Shown here: piece after piece, positions 23,943 to 33,173 of the stretch
Layout of the letters: the number at the start of each line of letters is the position of its first letter
Position numbering within the stretch: the stretch's first letter is position 1
DNA from: Microbacterium invictum
GTDB lineage: Bacteria; Actinomycetota; Actinomycetes; Actinomycetales; Microbacteriaceae
Direction of reading: 5' to 3'
DNA: 64,000 nucleotides
NCBI RefSeq assembly: GCF_014197265.1
Contig: NZ_JACIFH010000001.1
Location: 2,418,001 to 2,482,000 of the forward strand
Made by a program: the position numbers and the translations under genes
The notes under the pieces: generated by a model
Seen by the model: the letters and a program-made list of their open reading frames with translations, nothing else
What the model was told of the DNA's origin: nothing
Database searches by the model: none

Positions 23943-25043
23943 TCAGTAGCTGCCGACAAGGCGCACGGCGCCGCCGTCGACGCCCTTGGCGCCCTGCTCG
24001 TAGTCACCGTCGGGGCGCGGGGCGGCCTGGACCGTGCCGACCTGCCACGTCGCGATTCCCTCGGAAGCGAGGGTGGATGCCGCGGCCTGGGCCTGGTCGG
24101 CGGCGACGACCGCGAGGAATCCGATACCGAGATTCCAGGTGCCCTCGGTCTGCATCAGGTCGAGCCCGCCGAGGTCGGCGAGCACCCGGAAGATCGGCGA
24201 GGGCGACCACGTGGATCGGTCGACGTCGACCCAGGTGTGCTTCGGGAGCACGCGGGCGAGGTTGGCGGCGATGCCGCCGCCGGTGACGTGGCTGAGCGAG
24301 TGCACCGCGTCGCCGAACTGCGTGATGAGGCGCAGCAGCGGCGCGGTGTACAGGCGCGTCGGCTCGAGCAGCTCTTCGCCCCAGGTGCGGCCGAAGTCGG
24401 CGGCGTGGTCGCCGTAGCCGATGCCCGCGCCGGTGACGATGTGGCGGATCAGCGAATAGCCGTTGGAGTGCGGCCCGCTGCTGGCGAGCGCCAGCACGGC
24501 GTCGCCGGGCTGTACGCGCTCGGCGCCGAGGACCTTGCTCGCCTCGACGACACCGGTCGCCGCACCGGCGACGTCGTAGTCGTTCGGGCCGAGCAGGCCG
24601 GGGTGCTCGGCGGTCTCGCCGCCGACGAGGGCGGTGCCGGTGGCGGTGCAGCCGTCGGCGATGCCGCGGACGATGTCGGCGATGCGCTCGGGGAACACCT
24701 TGCCGCACGCGATGTAGTCGGTCATGAACAGCGGCTTCGCGCCCACCACGACGATGTCGTCGACGACCATGCCGACCAGGTCCTGGCCGATGGTGTCGTG
24801 TTTGTCGATCGCCTGGGCGATCGCGACCTTCGTGCCCACGCCGTCGGTGCTCGTGGCCAGCAGCGGCTTGTCGTAGGCCTTCAGCTCCGCGGCGTCGAAC
24901 AGGCCCGCGAATCCGCCGACGCCGCCGAGGACTTCGGGGCCGTGGGTACGCCGGACGGCCGACTTCATCAACTCGACGGCAAGATCTCCTGCCGCGGTGT
25001 CGACGCCGGCTTCGGTATAGGGGTTCGGTGGGGACGAGGCCAC
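23943..25043 (-). CDS. purM: Phosphoribosylformylglycinamidine cyclo-ligase
   Basis: This 366-residue ATP-dependent enzyme closes the imidazole ring to give AIR in purine synthesis. Family motifs include YTEAGVDTAAGD, GVGTKVAIAQAIDKHDTIGQDLVGMVVDDIVVVGAKP, FMTDYIACGK, GETAEHPG and VTGGGIAANLARVLP, matching the PurM/AIRS fold with its nucleotide-binding Gly-rich segments. The start is a GTG at 25043. It is first in the purM-purF order on this strand. Confidence 0.96.
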   Translation of the reverse strand: MASSPPNPYTEAGVDTAAGDLAVELMKSAVRRTHGPEVLGGVGGFAGLFDAAELKAYDKPLLATSTDGVGTKVAIAQAIDKHDTIGQDLVGMVVDDIVVVGAKPLFMTDYIACGKVFPERIADIVRGIADGCTATGTALVGGETAEHPGLLGPNDYDVAGAATGVVEASKVLGAERVQPGDAVLALASSGPHSNGYSLIRHIVTGAGIGYGDHAADFGRTWGEELLEPTRLYTAPLLRLITQFGDAVHSLSHVTGGGIAANLARVLPKHTWVDVDRSTWSPSPIFRVLADLGGLDLMQTEGTWNLGIGFLAVVAADQAQAAASTLASEGIATWQVGTVQAAPRPDGDYEQGAKGVDGGAVRLVGSY

Positions 25044-25162
25044 GCACTAAGCCTACCGGCCCGGCGACTGGGTGGATGCCGGGAGCCGGCGCCCCGGCAT
25101 CCACCCACCCACGGGTCGCGCGACCGGGCGTGAGTCGACCCTCCCGCCATAGGATGGGCGGC

Positions 25163-25771
25163 ATGAATGCCGCGGGAAAACCGGAGTGGGTCGTGCGTGA
25201 AGACGCCGGCCTGCCGGTGCTGATCGCGCTCTATCTGCGGCAGACGCTCGGCGTCCGCTCGCCCGACGAGCTGCCGCATCTGCGGCATGTGCCGGCCCTC
25301 ACTCCGCCGGACGATGACGACCACGCCGTGCTCGAACGGCAATGGCGTGCGTTCTGGGCCATGACGGTCGAACCGCAGGCCCACCCCTCGCCTGTGCCGC
25401 TCGACCTGGTCGACGGCTTCGAGATGCTCATCGCGCTGCCCACCGAAGGATTCGACGAGCTCCGTGCGGCGATCGCTCCGCATGGTCCGGATGCCGTGGC
25501 CTATGCGCGCGTGGCCAACGAGCGCTACCGCGCGACGGCGCACGTCGGCACCGGCACGTCGTACCGCGCCTACGCGAGCGCGATCGCGCAGCACGAGCGT
25601 CAGATCGGCCGTCGCGCGCACTCGTTCGAGCTGAACATCCAGGTGCTGCCGCTCACACAGCGCGGCGTGTGGTGGATCGGATCGCTGACGATCGCGGTGA
25701 CCGACGGCCTGCGGGGCGATGTCGTCGCGTTCGACAAAGCGATCGGGCCGGTCATCGCCGACATCGCCTGA
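25163..25771 (+). CDS. Conserved hypothetical protein near purM
   Basis: This 202-residue protein is mixed alpha/beta, with Trp-rich stretches (LERQWRAFWAMTVEP, RGVWWIGSLTIAVTDGL) but no recognised domain, signal peptide or membrane helix. It is divergent from purM and starts at the ATG at 25163 after GGATGGG. Its base composition matches its neighbours, so it is a native gene, but function is unknown. Confidence 0.7.
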   Translation: MNAAGKPEWVVREDAGLPVLIALYLRQTLGVRSPDELPHLRHVPALTPPDDDDHAVLERQWRAFWAMTVEPQAHPSPVPLDLVDGFEMLIALPTEGFDELRAAIAPHGPDAVAYARVANERYRATAHVGTGTSYRAYASAIAQHERQIGRRAHSFELNIQVLPLTQRGVWWIGSLTIAVTDGLRGDVVAFDKAIGPVIADIA

Positions 25772-25779
25772 GGGCGGAG

Positions 25780-26103
25780 TCAGTCTTCGGTGTGGAAGCG
25801 CTCGCGCGAGATGCGGACCTCGTGCGTGCGCTTGCCGGCCACCCTGTCGAGGATGAGCGCGAGGATTCCGGTGAGGGCGAGGCCGATCGGGATGCAGTAC
25901 AGCGCGAGAAAGCCGAACACCTGCCCGGTGGAATACGTCACTCCGATCGCGGGGCTCTTGAAGCCGTCGAAGACGAACGTCAGGATGAGCGCAGCGAGCA
26001 GGCCCACGGCCGCGCCGGCCGCGAGGAACACCCCGTAGCGGGGGCTGCGGCGCACGCGCGCCGTCTCGATTCTGTCGCCGGCGGGTTCGGTCATGGCATC
26101 CAT
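25780..26103 (-). CDS. Small membrane protein
   Basis: This protein of about 107 residues has two or three hydrophobic helices (YGVFLAAGAAVGLLAALILTFVF and VFGFLALYCIPIGLALTGILALIL), a short polar tail and a basic HEVRISRERFHTED C terminus. The start may be 26103 or an ATG at 26094. It resembles small actinobacterial membrane proteins with no known role. It converges with the preceding plus-strand gene, 8 bp apart. Confidence 0.75.
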   Translation of the reverse strand: MDAMTEPAGDRIETARVRRSPRYGVFLAAGAAVGLLAALILTFVFDGFKSPAIGVTYSTGQVFGFLALYCIPIGLALTGILALILDRVAGKRTHEVRISRERFHTED

Positions 26104-26241
26104 TGTCCCACCCCAGACGCGTTCGAGCTCGGGCATCTCCCGTGCTCGCCTGCGATCGCTTACCCCACCTGGTCACACAGCTGCTCCGCTGGTGGTGCCG
26201 CGGCGCCGACGATAGACCCGGCAGAGGATGGACGGCGCGGT

Positions 26242-26598
26242 TCAGGGGCGCAGCGGCAACAGGTCGGCGAGGTCGGCCCGGGTGCCCGAAGCGTGCACGC
26301 GCCCCGAGGCAGCGGCGTCCACCCACGGCTCGGCGCCCGTCGCGACGGCGATCCAGGTCGCGGCATCCATCTCCACCACGTTCGGCGGCGTGCCGCGGGT
26401 GTGGCGCGGTCCCTCGACCACCTGCACCGCGCCGAACGGCGGCACCCGCACCTCGACGGAGTTGCCCGGCGCCTTCTCGGCCAGCAGCTGCAGCAGGTAG
26501 CGCACGGCGGTCGCCACATCGGGACGTGCCGGCTTTTCGGCACCTCTCACGGCGGCGAGCGCCGCGCGGCCGTCGTCGGTGGAGATCTTGCGCGCCAT
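26242..26598 (-). CDS. Sterol carrier family protein
   Basis: This 118-residue protein resembles the actinobacterial sterol-carrier-like family found near purF/purD. It has ALAAVRGAEKPARPDVATAVRYLLQLLAEKAPGNSVEVRVPPFGAVQVV and MDAATWIAVATGAEPWVDAAASGRV segments. A lipid- or ligand-binding role is inferred from the family, not demonstrated. The ATG at 26598 is the likely start; upstream codons run into purD. Confidence 0.75.
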   Translation of the reverse strand: MARKISTDDGRAALAAVRGAEKPARPDVATAVRYLLQLLAEKAPGNSVEVRVPPFGAVQVVEGPRHTRGTPPNVVEMDAATWIAVATGAEPWVDAAASGRVHASGTRADLADLLPLRP

Positions 26599-26625
26599 GG
26601 GGCTACGGTACTCGGGGTGGCACGC

Positions 26626-26719
26626 ACGTAACTCCTTCGATTCGTGCGGGGGCCGATACCCGAACCGCGGAATTCCGCGGATGCCGCCGACAGTCCTGCG
26701 CGGATTGGAGGAGTTACGT
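26626..26719. repeat. Inverted repeat element in the divergent purD region
   Basis: ACGTAACTCC (26626-26635) is inverted as GGAGTTACGT (26710-26719). Between them is a perfect 16-bp palindrome CCGCGGAATTCCGCGG (26665-26680). The region separates divergent genes, so it is not a terminator; it resembles the intergenic elements at 20195 and 28627. Confidence 0.5.
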
Positions 26720-26781
26720 CCTCGCAATGCCCGGGACACCGTCGGTGACACCCCGCAACCACCGCTCGGTAGGCTGAGAGA

Positions 26782-28056
26782 GTGAGAATCCTCGTCCTCG
26801 GCTCGGGCGCGCGCGAGCACGCCATCATCCTCGCGCTGCGTGGGGAGGACGCCGGCCACGAGCTGTTCGCCGCACCCGGCAACGCCGGCATCGCCGCCGA
26901 CGCGGCCCTCGTGCCGTCACTCGACCCGAACGACCCCGCGGCCGTCTCGCAGTACGCGATCGACGAGAACGTCGACCTCGTGATCGTCGGGCCCGAGGCA
27001 CCCCTTGTCGCCGGAGTCGCCGACGCGCTGCGCGAGCGCGGCATCCCGGTCTTCGGGCCCGGTAAGACCGCCGCGCAGCTGGAGGGGTCGAAGTCGTTCG
27101 CGAAGCGGATCATGGAAGCGGCGGGCGTCCCCACCGGCCGCGCCACACGCGCCCACAACCGCGCCGAGCTCGACGCGGCGCTGGACGAGTACGGGGCGCC
27201 GTACGTCGTGAAAGCCGACGGCCTGGCCGCAGGCAAGGGCGTCATCGTGACCGAGGACCGCGACGCCGCCGTCGCGCACGGTGAGTCGTACCTCTCGGGC
27301 GGTGCGGTCCTGGTCGAGGAGTTCCTGTCCGGCCCCGAGGTGTCGCTCTTCTTCGTCTCGGACGGTGATCACGTCCTGCCGCTGTCGCCCGCGCAGGATT
27401 TCAAGCGCGCACACGACGGCGACGCCGGCCCGAACACCGGCGGCATGGGCGCGTACTCGCCGTTGCCCTGGCTCGCCGGCGCGTTCGGCGGCGAGGAGGA
27501 GTTCGTCGCGCTCGTGACCCGTGAGGTCGCCGAACCGGTCATCCGGCAGATGGATGCCGAGGGCACGCCCTTCATCGGCCTTCTCTACGCGGGGCTCATC
27601 CTCACCGAATCGGGCGTCAAGGTCATCGAGTTCAACGCGCGCTTCGGCGACCCCGAGACGCAGGTCGTGCTGCCGCGCCTGGTCACACCGCTCTCGCAGC
27701 TGCTGATGTCGGCGGCGAGCGGTCACCTCGAGGACGAGCCTGCACCGCAGTTCGCCGAGGCTGCCGCCGTCACGGTCGTACTCGCGAGTGAGGGCTACCC
27801 CGAGGCACCCGTGACCGGTCGCGTGATCGAGGGGCTGGAGGCTGCGGCATCCATCGACGGGGTCCACGTCGCCCATGCCGCCACCGTCCAGCGCGGAGAC
27901 GAACTCGTCGCGACCGGCGGCCGGGTGCTGGCCGTCGTCGCGCTCGGCAACACGTTCTTCGAGGCCCGCGATCGCGCCTACCGGGCGATCGGCGAGATCC
28001 GCCTCGAAGGATCGCACCACCGCACCGACATCGCCGCGGACGTCGCCGACCACTGA
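26782..28056 (+). CDS. purD: Phosphoribosylamine-glycine ligase
   Basis: This 424-residue ATP-grasp enzyme joins phosphoribosylamine and glycine in purine synthesis. It starts at a GTG giving VRILVLGSGAREHA, then the nucleotide-binding GPEAPLVAGVADAL, SKSFAKRIMEAAGVPTG, VKADGLAAGKGVIV and the GGMGAYSPLPW motif, and EFNARFGDPETQVVLPRL. All are PurD signatures. It has its own promoter region and faces the sterol-carrier gene. Its stop lies 7 bp from a converging lipoprotein gene. Confidence 0.97.
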   Translation: MRILVLGSGAREHAIILALRGEDAGHELFAAPGNAGIAADAALVPSLDPNDPAAVSQYAIDENVDLVIVGPEAPLVAGVADALRERGIPVFGPGKTAAQLEGSKSFAKRIMEAAGVPTGRATRAHNRAELDAALDEYGAPYVVKADGLAAGKGVIVTEDRDAAVAHGESYLSGGAVLVEEFLSGPEVSLFFVSDGDHVLPLSPAQDFKRAHDGDAGPNTGGMGAYSPLPWLAGAFGGEEEFVALVTREVAEPVIRQMDAEGTPFIGLLYAGLILTESGVKVIEFNARFGDPETQVVLPRLVTPLSQLLMSAASGHLEDEPAPQFAEAAAVTVVLASEGYPEAPVTGRVIEGLEAAASIDGVHVAHAATVQRGDELVATGGRVLAVVALGNTFFEARDRAYRAIGEIRLEGSHHRTDIAADVADH

Positions 28057-28063
28057 CTCAGGA

Positions 28064-28588
28064 TCAGCCGGTCACATCGGGCACGATCACGACGTAGGCC
28101 TCGGCCACGCCGTCGGCCGCGGTGATGACGATCTGCGGCGGCCACTCCGACACGATCTCTCCGGTCAGGAGGAACGGCGATTCCTCGCATCCCACGTCGC
28201 CGCCGGAGATGTTGGACTGCTCGGGGTCGGTCTGGAGGACCTCGAACGACAGCACCGCGCCGGCCATTGTCGCGGTGCACTCGGCCAGAATCGTGTAGAC
28301 CTCACCGGCGACCGGCGCGTCGAGAGTCTCGCTGGTCGCCGTGGGGACGCCGTCGGGGCCTGCGGCGACGAACGTGGCGCGCGCGAGCTCGCCCTCGACC
28401 GGTTCGGGAACGGTCAGCGGGAGTGGCGTCCGGTCGGGGGACGGCGCGATCTCGGTCGGCGGCGCCGGCGGCGTCGTCTCGGCCACCGGTGGTTCGGCGA
28501 TCTCCTCGTCGACCCCGATGCACGCCGTGAGAGCAAGACTCAGCGCGACGGTGACGACGGCGGCGTGCAGCACCCGGGAGTATTTCAT
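28064..28588 (-). CDS. Hypothetical lipoprotein
   Basis: This 174-residue protein begins with a lipoprotein signal peptide; the lipobox LTAC places the lipidated Cys at residue 23. A Pro/Glu/Thr-rich linker (about 26-60) precedes a compact C-terminal domain with two Cys (ILAECTATM and VGCEESP) that may form a disulfide. No family is recognised. It is exported and anchored to the outer face of the membrane. It is monocistronic and converges with purD. Confidence 0.8.
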   Translation of the reverse strand: MKYSRVLHAAVVTVALSLALTACIGVDEEIAEPPVAETTPPAPPTEIAPSPDRTPLPLTVPEPVEGELARATFVAAGPDGVPTATSETLDAPVAGEVYTILAECTATMAGAVLSFEVLQTDPEQSNISGGDVGCEESPFLLTGEIVSEWPPQIVITAADGVAEAYVVIVPDVTG

Positions 28589-28626
28589 GGCGCGACTCTA
28601 CGGCAGGCGCTCACGCAGGCTGAATG

Positions 28627-28677
28627 GGGGTCGCGTGTTGCCGCCTCGGGCCGGGCGACGCGGCACGTAGCGACCCC
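28627..28677. repeat. Intergenic stem-loop between LysR and lipoprotein genes
   Basis: GGGGTCGC (28627-28634) pairs with GCGACCCC (28670-28677), and TGCCGC pairs with GCGGCA inside, giving a two-part stem around a GC loop. It follows the LysR stop on the minus strand and may terminate it. A GCGCGGATGCCGCC word follows, as in the other two intergenic elements. Confidence 0.45.
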
Positions 28678-28700
28678 GAGTTGCGCGGATGCCGCCGAGC

Positions 28701-29600
28701 TCAGCGGGCGGCGAGCTCGGTGGCGACGTCGGCGAGAACGCGGCGGAACATCTCGACGGCCGGGAACACGCCGCCTGATGCGCGCATCGAGGTGAACACC
28801 GTCCGGTGCGGGTCGCCCGGCAGGTCGACGAGGCGGCAGGTGGGTGCGCTGCCCTCCCAGATCAGGTCGGGCAGCAGCGCGACGGCGTTGCCGGTCTCGA
28901 CCAGACGGACGTGCGCCTGCAGATCGGCGGTCTCATAGCGCACATCCGGTTCGAAGCCGGCCGCCCGGCACTGCTGCTCGGCGTAGTGGCGTGAAGCGGC
29001 GCCGCGCGGCTCCATGACCCACGGCAGGTCGGCGGCGTCGGCGACGGAGCGGATGCCGGAGTGCTCGACGGCCGACACGGCCAACCGGATGGCATCGGTC
29101 GTCAGGGCCTGCCGGTCGAGGCCGGCGTGGTGCGGGGCGGCGTGGGCGGGGTACTGCTCGGCCACGACCATGTCGAACTCGCGCATCCAGGTCTCGTGGA
29201 GCGCGGTCTCGGGTTCGCGCTGGACGAGCTGCACCCGCACCCGCGGCGCGAACTCGCGCATCGCCTGCAGCGCGGCAGGCAGCAGGGCGAGCATCGCCGA
29301 CTGGAACACGGCGACGCGGACCGTGCCCGACAGCTCGCCCTCGCTGCCGTGCAGCTCGGCCTCGGCCATCTCCATGATGTCGAGCAGGTCGGCCGTGCGA
29401 GCCACGAGGCGCTCGGCGGCCGGCGTCAGCCGCACCCCCCGGCCGGCCTTGCGCAGCAGTTCGACGCCCGCCTCGCGCTCGAGCTGGGCGAGGTGCTGCG
29501 AGACGGCCGAAGGGCTGTAGGCGGCGGCTTCGGCCACCGCGGTGATCGTGCCACGCAGGTGCAGTTCGCGCAGCAGCCGGAGCTTGCGCAGGTCGAGCAT
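28701..29600 (-). CDS. LysR-family regulator of the putA divergon (ArgP-like)
   Basis: This protein of about 299 residues has an N-terminal winged helix (LDLRKLRLLRELHLRGTITAVAEAAAYSPSAVSQHLAQLEREAG ... TPAAERLVARTADLL) and a two-lobe effector domain (VRVAVFQSAMLALLPAAL and on). It is divergent from putA with a 127-bp shared region and probably controls proline catabolism. The start may be the ATG at 29600 or one at 29609. A GTATT-N9-AATAC element in the shared region fits a LysR site. Confidence 0.88.
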   Translation of the reverse strand: MLDLRKLRLLRELHLRGTITAVAEAAAYSPSAVSQHLAQLEREAGVELLRKAGRGVRLTPAAERLVARTADLLDIMEMAEAELHGSEGELSGTVRVAVFQSAMLALLPAALQAMREFAPRVRVQLVQREPETALHETWMREFDMVVAEQYPAHAAPHHAGLDRQALTTDAIRLAVSAVEHSGIRSVADAADLPWVMEPRGAASRHYAEQQCRAAGFEPDVRYETADLQAHVRLVETGNAVALLPDLIWEGSAPTCRLVDLPGDPHRTVFTSMRASGGVFPAVEMFRRVLADVATELAAR

Positions 29601-29620
29601 CACGGGCATCCAATCGTGAA

Positions 29621-29639
29621 GTATTTGTGAAGAGAATAC
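29621..29639. promoter_or_regulatory. LysR-type site in the putA divergon
   Basis: GTATT (29621-29625) and AATAC (29635-29639) form a perfect inverted repeat with a 9-bp spacer, containing a T-N11-A pattern. It lies 20 bp upstream of the LysR start and about 90 bp upstream of putA. Confidence 0.5.
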
Positions 29640-29727
29640 GCGAGAAAGCGTTGCTTTTCTTTGAATCGGCGTGCGCGCACACTGGTGCCGACCCTTTGCC
29701 TGCCTACGCTCGAACCCAGGAGCAGTC

Positions 29728-32700
29728 ATGACCGCCGACGTCAACGACGACACCATCCACGACACCGATCTGGCGGGCGACACCGTCGCCCTCGTCCGCC
29801 GGTGGCTGCGCGAAGCGGCCGACATCCCCGCGAGCGTCGCCGCGCGCCGCCTGGCCGGTGTGCTCAGCGACCCGAACGGCCTGGAGTTCACCACCGGATT
29901 CGTCGACGGCGTCGTGCGGCCCGAAGACGTCCGCGTCGCCGCTGCCGCGCTGCGGCGGGTCGCCCCGAAGGTGCCCGCCTTCCTGCCGGCACCGCTGCGC
30001 GGGGCCGTGCGGCTGGGCGGCGCGGTCGGTCCCGTCGCCCCGGGAATCGTCGTGCCGATCGCGCGCACCGTGCTGCGCCGCATGGTCGGGCACCTCATCG
30101 CCGACGCCCGCGACGACAAGCTCGGCGGGGCGATCCGCGCGCTGAAGCGTGACGGCGTACGACTGAACATCAACCTGCTCGGTGAGGCCGTGCTCGGCGC
30201 CGCCGAGGCCCAGCGCCGCCGGGACGGCACGCTGCGCCTGCTGCAGCGCGAGGACGTCGACTACGTGTCGGTGAAGGTGTCGTCGATGGTCGGCCCGCAC
30301 TCGCCGTGGGGGTTCGATGAGGCCGTCGAGACCATCGTCGAACGCCTGCTGCCCCTGTACCGCCAGGCGGCGACCGCGGCCACGTCGAAGTTCATCAACC
30401 TCGACATGGAGGAGTACCGCGACCTCGACCTCACGATGGCCGTGTTCATGAAGCTCCTCGACCGGCCCGAGTTCGAGACCCTCGAGGCCGGCATCGTGCT
30501 GCAGGCGTACCTGCCCGATGCGATGGATGCGATGGTCGAGCTCCAGGAGTGGGCTGCCACCCGCCGGGCCAACGGCGGCGCACCCGTCAAGGTGCGCCTG
30601 GTCAAGGGCGCGAACCTCTCGATGGAGAAGGTGGATGCCGAGGTCCACGGCTGGCCGCTGGCCACCTGGCACACCAAGCAGGACAGCGACACCCACTACA
30701 AGCGCATCCTCGACTGGTCGCTGCAGCCCGAACGCGTCGCGAACGTGCGGCTCGGCATCGCCGGCCACAACCTCTTCGACATCGCGCACTCGTGGCTGCT
30801 CGCGCAGCAGCGCGGCGTCACCGGCGCCGTCGAATACGAGATGCTCCTGGGCATGGCCGAGAGCCTCGCCGAGGTCGTCCGCCGTGAGGTCGGCTCGCTG
30901 CTGCTGTACACCCCGGTCGTGCGCCCCGAAGAGTTCGACGTGGCGATCGCCTACCTGATCCGGCGACTCGAAGAGGGCGCGTCGAGCGAGAACTTCATGT
31001 CGGCGGTGTTCGAACTCGACTCGAACCCCGCGCTGCTGCAGCGCGAGACCGACCGGTTCGTCGCCTCGCTCGCCGAAGTGGATGCCGCTGCCGCCCACAC
31101 CCACCGCGTGCAAGACCGCACGGCTGAGCCGGCCCCCGGTCTGACCTCTGGGTTCGGCAACACCCCCGACACCGACCCCGCCATCGGCGTGAACCGGGAG
31201 TGGGGTCGGGCGATCCTCGAGCGGGTGCCCGACTCGGTGCTCGGCATCACGACGGCCGACGCGGCCATCCTGCCCGACGAGGCCGCCGTCCATGCGGCGC
31301 TCGAACGCGCGCAGGGCGCCGCGGCGGCCTGGCAGGAGCTCGGACCCGATGGCCGCGCCCAGATCCTGCATCGCGCCGGCGATGCCCTGGAGCGCCGTCG
31401 CGCCCAGCTGCTGGAGGTCATGGCCTCCGAAGCGGGCAAGACGCTCGACCAAGGCGACCCCGAAGTGTCGGAGGCCATCGACTTCGCCCACTACTACGCC
31501 GAGCGCGCCCGCGAGCTGCCTGGCATCGACGGAGCGACCTACACCCCCGCCGACGTCACGCTCGTGACCCCGCCGTGGAACTTCCCGGTCGCCATCCCCG
31601 CCGGCTCCACCCTCTCGGCGCTCGCATCGGGCTCGACGGTCGTCATCAAGCCGGCGCGCCAGGCCCGCCGCTGCGGCGCGGTCATGGTCGAGGCGCTGTG
31701 GGAGGCAGGTGTGCCCCGCGAGGTGCTGCAACTCGTGCAGCTGGCCGACTCGGCGCTCGGCGAGAAGCTCGTCGCCTCGCCGCTGGTCGACCAGGTGATC
31801 CTCACCGGCGGCTACGAGACCGCCGAGATGTTCCGCGGCTTCCGCTCCGACCTGCGGCTCCTCGGCGAGACGAGCGGCAAGAACGCCATCATCGTCACCC
31901 CGAGCGCCGACCTCGACCTCGCGGCGAAGGACGTTGTCTACTCGGCGTTCGGTCACGCCGGGCAGAAGTGCTCGGCTGCGTCGCTGGTGATCCTCGTCGG
32001 CTCGGTCGCGAAATCGCGCCGGTTCCACGACCAGCTGCTCGACGCCGTGCGCTCACTGCACGTGGCCCTGCCCACCGACCCGACCGCCGAGGTGGGGCCG
32101 GTCATCGCCCCGCCGACCGGCAAACTTCGCGAGGCGCTGACCTCGCTCGGCGAGGGCGAGACGTGGGTCATCGAGCCTCGGCAGCTGCCCGAAGACGAGC
32201 GACTGTGGACGCCCGGCGTCCGCGCCGGCGTCCGCCGCGGCTCGGAGTACCACCTGATCGAGTACTTCGGCCCGATCCTCGGCGTCATGACCGCCGCAAC
32301 ACTCGACGAGGCCATCGCGATCCAGAACGAGATCTCGTACGGGCTCACCGCCGGCATCCACGCCCTCGACGCCGGCGAGATCCGGACGTGGCTGGCCGGC
32401 ATCCAGGCCGGCAACCTCTACGTCAACCGCGGCATCACCGGCGCCATCGTGCAGCGGCAGCCGTTCGGCGGCTGGAAGAAGTCGGTCGTCGGCGCCGGGT
32501 TCAAGGCCGGCGGCCCGAACTATCTCATCGGTCTCGGGCGCTGGGCCGACGCGCCCGTGACGGGCGCTGCGGCCGACGATGCCTCGCCGGCCGGGGGCGT
32601 CGTGACCGCGGCATCCGCTTCTCTCACCGGTGACGAGCGTGACTGGCTGACCCAGGCCGTCGCCACCGACGCCGCGGCGTGGCGCGACGAGTTCGCGGCC

Positions 32701-33162
32701 CCGCGCGATCGAAGCGGCCTGACGGCAGAACGCAACGTCTTCCGGTACCTGCCGGTGGATGCCGACATCCGTGCCGAGAAGGACGCGACGATCGCCGAGA
32801 TCTCCCGCGTCGTGGCGGCCGCGGTGCGCACCGGCAGCCGCGTGCACCTGTCGGTCGCCACCCCGCTGCCCGAGACACTGGCATCCGCCGTGCGCGACGC
32901 CGGCATCGATGTCGTGGTGGAGGATGCCCCGACCGCCTACGCCCGGTACATCGCGCAGCCGTGGCCGCGCGTGCGGCTGATCGGTGCGAGCGGCGTCGAG
33001 CTGATCCGCGCGGCGGGCGGCCGCCCCGACCTCACGGTGTTCGACGGCGCGGTCACGCGCGCCGGTCGGGTCGAACTGCTGCCGTTCCTGCGCGAGCAGG
33101 CCGTCAGCATCACCGCGCACCGGTTCGGCAACCCCGACCCGCTGGCACACGCCGTCTTGTAA
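29728..33162 (+). CDS. putA: Bifunctional proline dehydrogenase / P5C dehydrogenase
   Basis: This 1144-residue fused enzyme oxidises proline to glutamate. The N-terminal part carries the PRODH barrel (KVSSMVGPHSPWGFDEAV, FINLDMEEYRDLDLTMAVF, VKVRLVKGANLSMEKVDAE); the middle carries the aldehyde dehydrogenase half (TPPWNFPVAIPAG, GETSGKNAIIV, and HAGQKCSAASL with catalytic Cys748). The C-terminal 180 residues form the extra domain that seals the substrate channel in long PutA proteins. There is no ribbon-helix-helix DNA-binding domain, so it is not autoregulatory; the divergent LysR protein is the likely regulator. AGGAG precedes the ATG at 29728. Confidence 0.96.
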   Translation: MTADVNDDTIHDTDLAGDTVALVRRWLREAADIPASVAARRLAGVLSDPNGLEFTTGFVDGVVRPEDVRVAAAALRRVAPKVPAFLPAPLRGAVRLGGAVGPVAPGIVVPIARTVLRRMVGHLIADARDDKLGGAIRALKRDGVRLNINLLGEAVLGAAEAQRRRDGTLRLLQREDVDYVSVKVSSMVGPHSPWGFDEAVETIVERLLPLYRQAATAATSKFINLDMEEYRDLDLTMAVFMKLLDRPEFETLEAGIVLQAYLPDAMDAMVELQEWAATRRANGGAPVKVRLVKGANLSMEKVDAEVHGWPLATWHTKQDSDTHYKRILDWSLQPERVANVRLGIAGHNLFDIAHSWLLAQQRGVTGAVEYEMLLGMAESLAEVVRREVGSLLLYTPVVRPEEFDVAIAYLIRRLEEGASSENFMSAVFELDSNPALLQRETDRFVASLAEVDAAAAHTHRVQDRTAEPAPGLTSGFGNTPDTDPAIGVNREWGRAILERVPDSVLGITTADAAILPDEAAVHAALERAQGAAAAWQELGPDGRAQILHRAGDALERRRAQLLEVMASEAGKTLDQGDPEVSEAIDFAHYYAERARELPGIDGATYTPADVTLVTPPWNFPVAIPAGSTLSALASGSTVVIKPARQARRCGAVMVEALWEAGVPREVLQLVQLADSALGEKLVASPLVDQVILTGGYETAEMFRGFRSDLRLLGETSGKNAIIVTPSADLDLAAKDVVYSAFGHAGQKCSAASLVILVGSVAKSRRFHDQLLDAVRSLHVALPTDPTAEVGPVIAPPTGKLREALTSLGEGETWVIEPRQLPEDERLWTPGVRAGVRRGSEYHLIEYFGPILGVMTAATLDEAIAIQNEISYGLTAGIHALDAGEIRTWLAGIQAGNLYVNRGITGAIVQRQPFGGWKKSVVGAGFKAGGPNYLIGLGRWADAPVTGAAADDASPAGGVVTAASASLTGDERDWLTQAVATDAAAWRDEFAAPRDRSGLTAERNVFRYLPVDADIRAEKDATIAEISRVVAAAVRTGSRVHLSVATPLPETLASAVRDAGIDVVVEDAPTAYARYIAQPWPRVRLIGASGVELIRAAGGRPDLTVFDGAVTRAGRVELLPFLREQAVSITAHRFGNPDPLAHAVL

Positions 33163-33173
33163 GCCGGTTCGGG

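Noticed and set aside
26665-26680. 16-bp palindrome CCGCGGAATTCCGCGG as an operator
   Set aside because: It lies inside a larger repeat element and is far from clear promoter hexamers, so I listed it only as part of that element.
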